DNA of 8,845 nucleotides, from the NCBI GenBank assembly GCA_029864065.1, contig JAOTUD010000072.1, positions 1 through 8,845 on the forward strand, given 5' to 3'. The position numbers and the translations under genes were made by a program. The DNA is from Gammaproteobacteria bacterium. Lineage in GTDB: Bacteria; Pseudomonadota; Gammaproteobacteria; GCA-001735895. Under the pieces are notes generated by a model. The model was not told where the DNA came from. It searched no databases and saw nothing but the letters and a program-made list of their open reading frames with translations. This document shows, in pieces, positions 5,969-8,845 of this stretch (positions are counted from its first letter, which is position 1; each line of letters opens with the position of its first letter).

Positions 5969-6264
5969 GGGCGTTTAAAAAAGCGGCAGATGAATACCAG
6001 ACAATATTTCTTGACCATTTCGATCCTATCACGTGGAACAGCAACCGCACCAGATATGTACACGGGAGTTTATCGTGAAAATCCAGAGCCGACGCTGAAA
6101 TCTCGTTCCATCAGCATAGGGTGACGGGGTACACAAGCATATTTAGATCGCAAATTTTTTGTCGGGTTAAATACTTTTTTTGGTCGGGATAGCTTTTGAT
6201 CTAATCAAAAACTCGCAAATCCTGACAGTCTTGAAGCATGGTACAGGCCTCATCTTTGTCGTGA
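5969..6264. other. AT-rich intergenic region with short repeats
   Basis: No convincing gene lies here. The right half (about 6135-6220) is strikingly AT-rich compared with its surroundings. It holds a near-direct repeat, TTTTTTGTCGGG (6155-6166) and TTTTTTTGGTCGGG (6175-6188 region), two copies of TCGCAAAT (6148-6155 and 6213-6220) and the inverted repeat at 6194-6210. The promoter of the minus-strand 347-aa gene should lie in the left half, but no clear consensus was found. Confidence 0.45.
6194..6210. repeat. AT-rich inverted repeat TTTTGAT-CTA-ATCAAAA
   Basis: Perfect 7-bp arms flank a 3-bp spacer, downstream of the acetyltransferase stop on the minus strand. The stem is AT-only apart from one G-C pair, so it would be a poor terminator. 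It could be a protein-binding palindrome or chance within AT-rich DNA. Confidence 0.35.
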
Positions 6265-6783
6265 TCAGGCATGAGTTTGTTGCCAGCTTTCCCGGCTCAG
6301 CCGCAATGCGTGACAATCGTCATCGCCAAAGCGGCGCGCTTCGGCGAATTCGAAACCAAGCCGACGGTAAAAGCGATGCGCGCGTGTATTGGCCGCCAGT
6401 GGGTCCACCAGCACCGCGGTAACTTCTATTTCGGCAAAACATCTGGCCAGTACCAGGCGCATGATTTCGCTGCCGTGTCCCTGCCCCAGGTCGGCCGCCG
6501 AACCCAGCCAGATATCGATCGCGCGCAGGTTCGGCTCGATCTCGCCCCAGTAATGGCTGTCCTCGAGCGCCGGATCGATGATCTGCACGAAGCCGATCGC
6601 GCGACCGTCGAGCTCGGCGATCAGCTGCTCGCGCCACGGCGGCGAGTGCGTCAGTTCCTGCTGCCACTGCCAGTCATCCCCGGCGCCAGCCGCGATCACG
6701 TGCGGCTGGCTCTGCCAGGTCTGTAAAATTTCGAGATCGTCGGCCAACACCTTGCGAAGTTCGATCTTCGGTATTCTACTCAC
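6265..6783 (-). CDS. GNAT N-acetyltransferase, AAC(6')-like
   Basis: From GTG 6783 the protein is 172 aa. IELRKVLADDLEILQTW near the N terminus, the acidic GEIEPNLRAIDIWL with D90, the acetyl-CoA pyrophosphate loop LGQGHGS (99-105), the strand TAVLVDPLAANTRAH (122-136) and FYRRLGFEF (138-146) follow the order of aminoglycoside 6'-N-acetyltransferases of the AAC(6')-I type, including the conserved acidic residue after RAID. Whether it acts on aminoglycosides is not shown, since many chromosomal relatives have unknown amine substrates. The frame stays open to TTG 6846 (193 aa). GTG 6783 is preferred because it aligns with the family start and overlaps the TAG of a 22-codon upstream frame, although neither start has a good Shine-Dalgarno. 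It is the last gene of a probable operon with the hydrolase and the membrane protein. Confidence 0.82.
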   Translation of the reverse strand: MSRIPKIELRKVLADDLEILQTWQSQPHVIAAGAGDDWQWQQELTHSPPWREQLIAELDGRAIGFVQIIDPALEDSHYWGEIEPNLRAIDIWLGSAADLGQGHGSEIMRLVLARCFAEIEVTAVLVDPLAANTRAHRFYRRLGFEFAEARRFGDDDCHALRLSRESWQQTHA

Positions 6784-6878
6784 TATCGGATACGCATAGA
6801 GGAAGCCCGATCGACGATCGACGTAATGTCGTAGCCCTCCCGGCAAAGCATTCTCAGTCGGGCCGCGGGCGCCATTAT

Positions 6879-7538
6879 TCAGACCTGGTTTTCGCGCCTG
6901 AACTTGCCGGTCTTCAGGTAATGGATGACCTGTTCGATGACCTTGTTGTTACGCATCATGAACGTATGCGTGACTTCCATCTCGAGGTGGTCGCGCATGC
7001 CCTCGAGGCGGGTGTTTGCGACCGATACCTTGCCGTCGTCGACGCCCGGAATCAGGGTCGACAGGAACAGGTTGATGCTGCGCGTGCCGGCGATTACGCC
7101 GAGGTCGAAATCGGCCTGGCCGAGCCGATTGGGCAGGCTGGTGGCGCCGGTGCCGAGTTCGACGCCGGCCTCGCCGTGGAAAAAACGAAACCCGGGGAAG
7201 TCGCGCAGCCTGTCGATTACCTCGCTGCCCTTGTTGGGCGGCCCCAGCATCACCACGCGCCCGAGGTTGTCGATGTCGTGATGCTTCAGGTATTGCCGCA
7301 CCAGGATGCCGCCCAGCGAATGCGTGACGAAGTGGACTTTCTGATCCGCCGGGCAGGCCGCGAGCACCGGCCCGATCGCCTGCTCGGCCAGCGCCTCGAC
7401 GTTATTGCGCGTGGATTCGTAGCTGACGTTGTGTACGCGATAACCTTCTTTCGTCAACGCCTTTTCGAGCTTGTGCATCGACCAGTCGCTGCGTATCAGG
7501 CCGTGCAGCAGGATTACATTCTCGTCCAGCGAACTCAT
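6879..7538 (-). CDS. Alpha/beta hydrolase (lipase/esterase-like)
   Basis: The 219-aa protein opens with the oxyanion-hole HGL at 12-14 and has the nucleophile elbow THSLGG (72-77) with S74, a threonine replacing the usual first glycine. PGVDDGKVSV (164-173) supplies a candidate acid (D167 or D168), and VTHTFMM (189-195) supplies H191. This completes a serine-hydrolase triad in the right order. The LGPPNKGSEV block (98-107) is typical of triacylglycerol-lipase/PGAP1-like hydrolases. No signal peptide is visible, so a cytoplasmic or membrane-associated esterase is likely; the substrate is unknown. ATG 7538 has only a weak ribosome binding site and begins 35 bp after the membrane-protein stop, which is consistent with co-transcription. 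Confidence 0.87.
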   Translation of the reverse strand: MSSLDENVILLHGLIRSDWSMHKLEKALTKEGYRVHNVSYESTRNNVEALAEQAIGPVLAACPADQKVHFVTHSLGGILVRQYLKHHDIDNLGRVVMLGPPNKGSEVIDRLRDFPGFRFFHGEAGVELGTGATSLPNRLGQADFDLGVIAGTRSINLFLSTLIPGVDDGKVSVANTRLEGMRDHLEMEVTHTFMMRNNKVIEQVIHYLKTGKFRRENQV

Positions 7539-7573
7539 CGGAACAGCAAGGGGTGACGGCAGGATCGCGCGGC

Positions 7574-7987
7574 CTAGCCCTCGATTTCATCGGTATCGTA
7601 CTGCCCCGATATCCTGCGGCGCACGTGCGACCAGGACATGCCGACCGCGAGCACGCCGGTCAGCACGACCAGCACTACCCACTGGATCACCTCGGTGTCA
7701 TCGAGCGCGAAAAACCCCCACTCGATAAAAAGCCAGATGATGATCGCGAAAAACGCCGCTGCCAGTATCGTGCCGATAGCGCCGAGCGAATTCCAGGTCG
7801 CGCGTAAAAACATGATCCAGCCGATCAGCAATACGATCCCGGTCGCCGCCATGTACACAATCGGCGTGTCGGAACCGAGCCAGCCGATCCAGGAATAACC
7901 GCTCGGATTGTAGGTCAGGAATACCAGCGCCATCGCAAACAGCAGGCGCATCAGGAAACTGCCAATATCGAATTCGTTTCGGGCCAT
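7574..7987 (-). CDS. Four-helix integral membrane protein (probable DUF6524)
   Basis: The 137-aa protein has four hydrophobic helices, at about residues 11-26, 43-61, 67-90 and 99-118. Between helices 1 and 2 is the short motif LTYNPSGYSWIGW (24-36), and the tail SWSHVRRRISGQYDTDE (118-134) is basic and then acidic. The TYNPSGYS and SHVRRRxSGQ blocks match my memory of DUF6524, a small uncharacterised proteobacterial membrane family; this assignment was not checked. By the positive-inside rule the RRR tail is probably cytoplasmic. ATG 7987 lies downstream of a candidate promoter (8014-8045). It is the first gene of the probable three-gene minus-strand operon. No catalytic motif is visible. 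Confidence 0.85.
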   Translation of the reverse strand: MARNEFDIGSFLMRLLFAMALVFLTYNPSGYSWIGWLGSDTPIVYMAATGIVLLIGWIMFLRATWNSLGAIGTILAAAFFAIIIWLFIEWGFFALDDTEVIQWVVLVVLTGVLAVGMSWSHVRRRISGQYDTDEIEG

Positions 7988-8013
7988 TTTTCGGACTCGC
8001 TCAAAAAAGCGCT

Positions 8014-8045
8014 ATGTTACCAGACATTTTCATGATGGTTGTCAA
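8014..8045 (-). promoter_or_regulatory. Candidate promoter of the membrane protein-hydrolase-acetyltransferase operon
   Basis: On the minus strand a perfect TTGACA (8045-8040) precedes TAACAT (8019-8014), which carries an extended -10 TGG just before it. The 20-nt spacing is longer than the ideal 17, so the extended -10 would have to compensate. It lies about 27 bp before ATG 7987. Confidence 0.35.
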
Positions 8046-8127
8046 TTCACATACCGATCCGAAGGAATTAAAATTCTCGCCGAATGGCAGGGATTTTTAC
8101 GCTGGCCATTCACCGCGGTGACCAACA

Positions 8128-8133
8128 GAGGAG
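8128..8133 (+). promoter_or_regulatory. Strong ribosome binding site for the EEP-fold nuclease gene
   Basis: GAGGAG lies 9 nt before ATG 8143 and fixes the start of that gene. No clear -35/-10 pair for the plus strand was seen in the 155-bp divergent gap. Confidence 0.7.
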
Positions 8134-8142
8134 AAACCAGGG

Positions 8143-8845
8143 ATGCGCGCGTTGACCAGACCGAATCCGGAGCATATTTATGATCCGATAGAAGAAATCG
8201 CCCGGCTCAAACAGTACCGCGACGCACTGCCGGCCACCAACGCCAACAGCCGCAGAATTCCGTCGCCGGGACAGCCGGGCACGGTTCTGATCGCGACCTG
8301 GAATATCGCCAACCTCGGCGTGCACAAGCGCCGCGGCAGCGATCTCAAGGTCATCGCCGCGGTGCTCGGCTGGTTCGAAATCATCGCGGTACAGGAAATC
8401 GCCGATAACCTCGACGACTTCGTCGGTCTGATCGCGCATCTGCCCGACCATTTCGACTGGATCTTCAACGATCGCGCCGGCAACGACGAGCGCTCGGCCT
8501 ACATATTCGACACGCGGCGCGTCAGCCTGAGCCCGAAGATCGGGGAGGTCGTCATCGTCGACAGCGACCGCAAGAATATCACCCTGCCCGGCATCAGCCG
8601 TAATTTCGAGGGATTCAATCGCAATCCCTACCTGGCCGGTTTTTACGTGGAAAACGCGCAGATCCTGCTGGCCAACTGCCACCTGTTGTACGGGCCGCAG
8701 GGTTCGTCGGCCGAACGCCAGGAGTCGCTCGAGCGCAGGCAACTGGAGGCCTACGCGATCGCGCGCTGGTGCGACCTGCGGCGCCGGGACAAGCATCGCT
8801 GGACCAACAACATTCTCGCGCTCGGCGACTTCAACCTGCCACGGG
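8143..8845 (+). CDS. Endonuclease/exonuclease/phosphatase (DNase I-like fold) family protein, 3' partial
   Basis: The first 234 residues are present. After a non-conserved 48-residue N terminus come ATWNIAN (51-57, N54), IAVQEIAD (81-88, metal-ligand E85), NDERSAYIFD (114-123), GFNRNPYLAGF (157-167), LANCHLLYG (176-184, catalytic H180) and LALGDFNLP (225-233, D229 and N231). These are the ordered motifs of the Mg-dependent EEP superfamily, which cleaves phosphodiester or phosphomonoester bonds in nucleic acids, lipids or small molecules. The sequence does not show which substrate is used, but the DNA-nuclease-like RSAYIFD and GDFN blocks favour a nuclease. No signal peptide is seen, so a cytoplasmic location is likely. 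The C-terminal SDH-type histidine motif lies outside the window. It is divergent from the membrane-protein operon. Confidence 0.87.
   Translation, partial: MRALTRPNPEHIYDPIEEIARLKQYRDALPATNANSRRIPSPGQPGTVLIATWNIANLGVHKRRGSDLKVIAAVLGWFEIIAVQEIADNLDDFVGLIAHLPDHFDWIFNDRAGNDERSAYIFDTRRVSLSPKIGEVVIVDSDRKNITLPGISRNFEGFNRNPYLAGFYVENAQILLANCHLLYGPQGSSAERQESLERRQLEAYAIARWCDLRRRDKHRWTNNILALGDFNLPR

Noticed and set aside
5990..6124. 44-codon plus-strand frame beginning MNTRQYFLTISILS, a possible small protein
   Set aside because: It has no Shine-Dalgarno, begins only 21 bp from the divergent start of the 347-aa gene, and the hydrophobic start is broken by an arginine so no signal peptide or lipobox forms.
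6921..7556. 211-codon plus-strand open frame
   Set aside because: It is the antisense shadow of the alpha/beta hydrolase and has composition typical of high-GC reverse frames.
8110..8796. 228-codon minus-strand open frame
   Set aside because: It is antisense to the EEP-fold nuclease, whose ordered catalytic motifs and strong ribosome binding site are on the plus strand.

Overview
The window looks like chromosomal DNA of a Gammaproteobacterium, possibly a marine or uncultured lineage. The evidence is a long HrpB-type helicase, the overall set of housekeeping and uncharacterised proteobacterial genes, moderately high GC with ordinary Shine-Dalgarno sites on several genes, and one PEP-CTERM-like sorting tail. 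The taxonomic call is an inference from gene content; no rRNA or other marker is present. No CRISPR array, tRNA, rRNA, intact transposase or phage gene was seen.

Layout. Positions 1-1541 (minus) hold the N-terminal 513 codons of the DExH helicase HrpB, running off the left edge. A 211-bp gap with a REP-like inverted repeat follows. Positions 1753-2664 (plus) encode an amidinotransferase/arginine-deiminase-superfamily hydrolase. Convergent to it on the minus strand are a 94-aa zinc-ribbon membrane protein (2783-3067), a short upstream reading frame that ends in a PEP-CTERM-like tail (3067-3225) and whose stop overlaps the next start, an apparently non-coding stretch, and a class I SAM-dependent methyltransferase (3465-4067). 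A second group of REP-like repeats lies at 4088-4172. Then, still on the minus strand, come an FlK-type hotdog thioesterase (4176-4586) with its own recognisable promoter and a 347-aa conserved protein of unknown function (4925-5968).

After an AT-rich 296-bp gap, a minus-strand cluster reads from right to left: a four-helix membrane protein (7574-7987), an alpha/beta hydrolase (6879-7538) and an AAC(6')-like GNAT acetyltransferase (6265-6783). These are closely spaced and probably form one operon. Divergent from it, with an excellent ribosome binding site, is an endonuclease/exonuclease/phosphatase-fold protein (8143 to the right edge).

The most notable structure is a perfect 15-nt inverted repeat (1579-1593 and 4155-4169) bracketing about 2.56 kb that carries the amidinohydrolase, the zinc-ribbon protein, the PEP-CTERM remnant and the methyltransferase. 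This block looks less GC-rich than hrpB and the thioesterase on either side, so it may be an accessory insertion between core genes, or REP-type elements may simply have landed in both gaps. I did not find a convincing new multi-gene defence or biosynthetic system.
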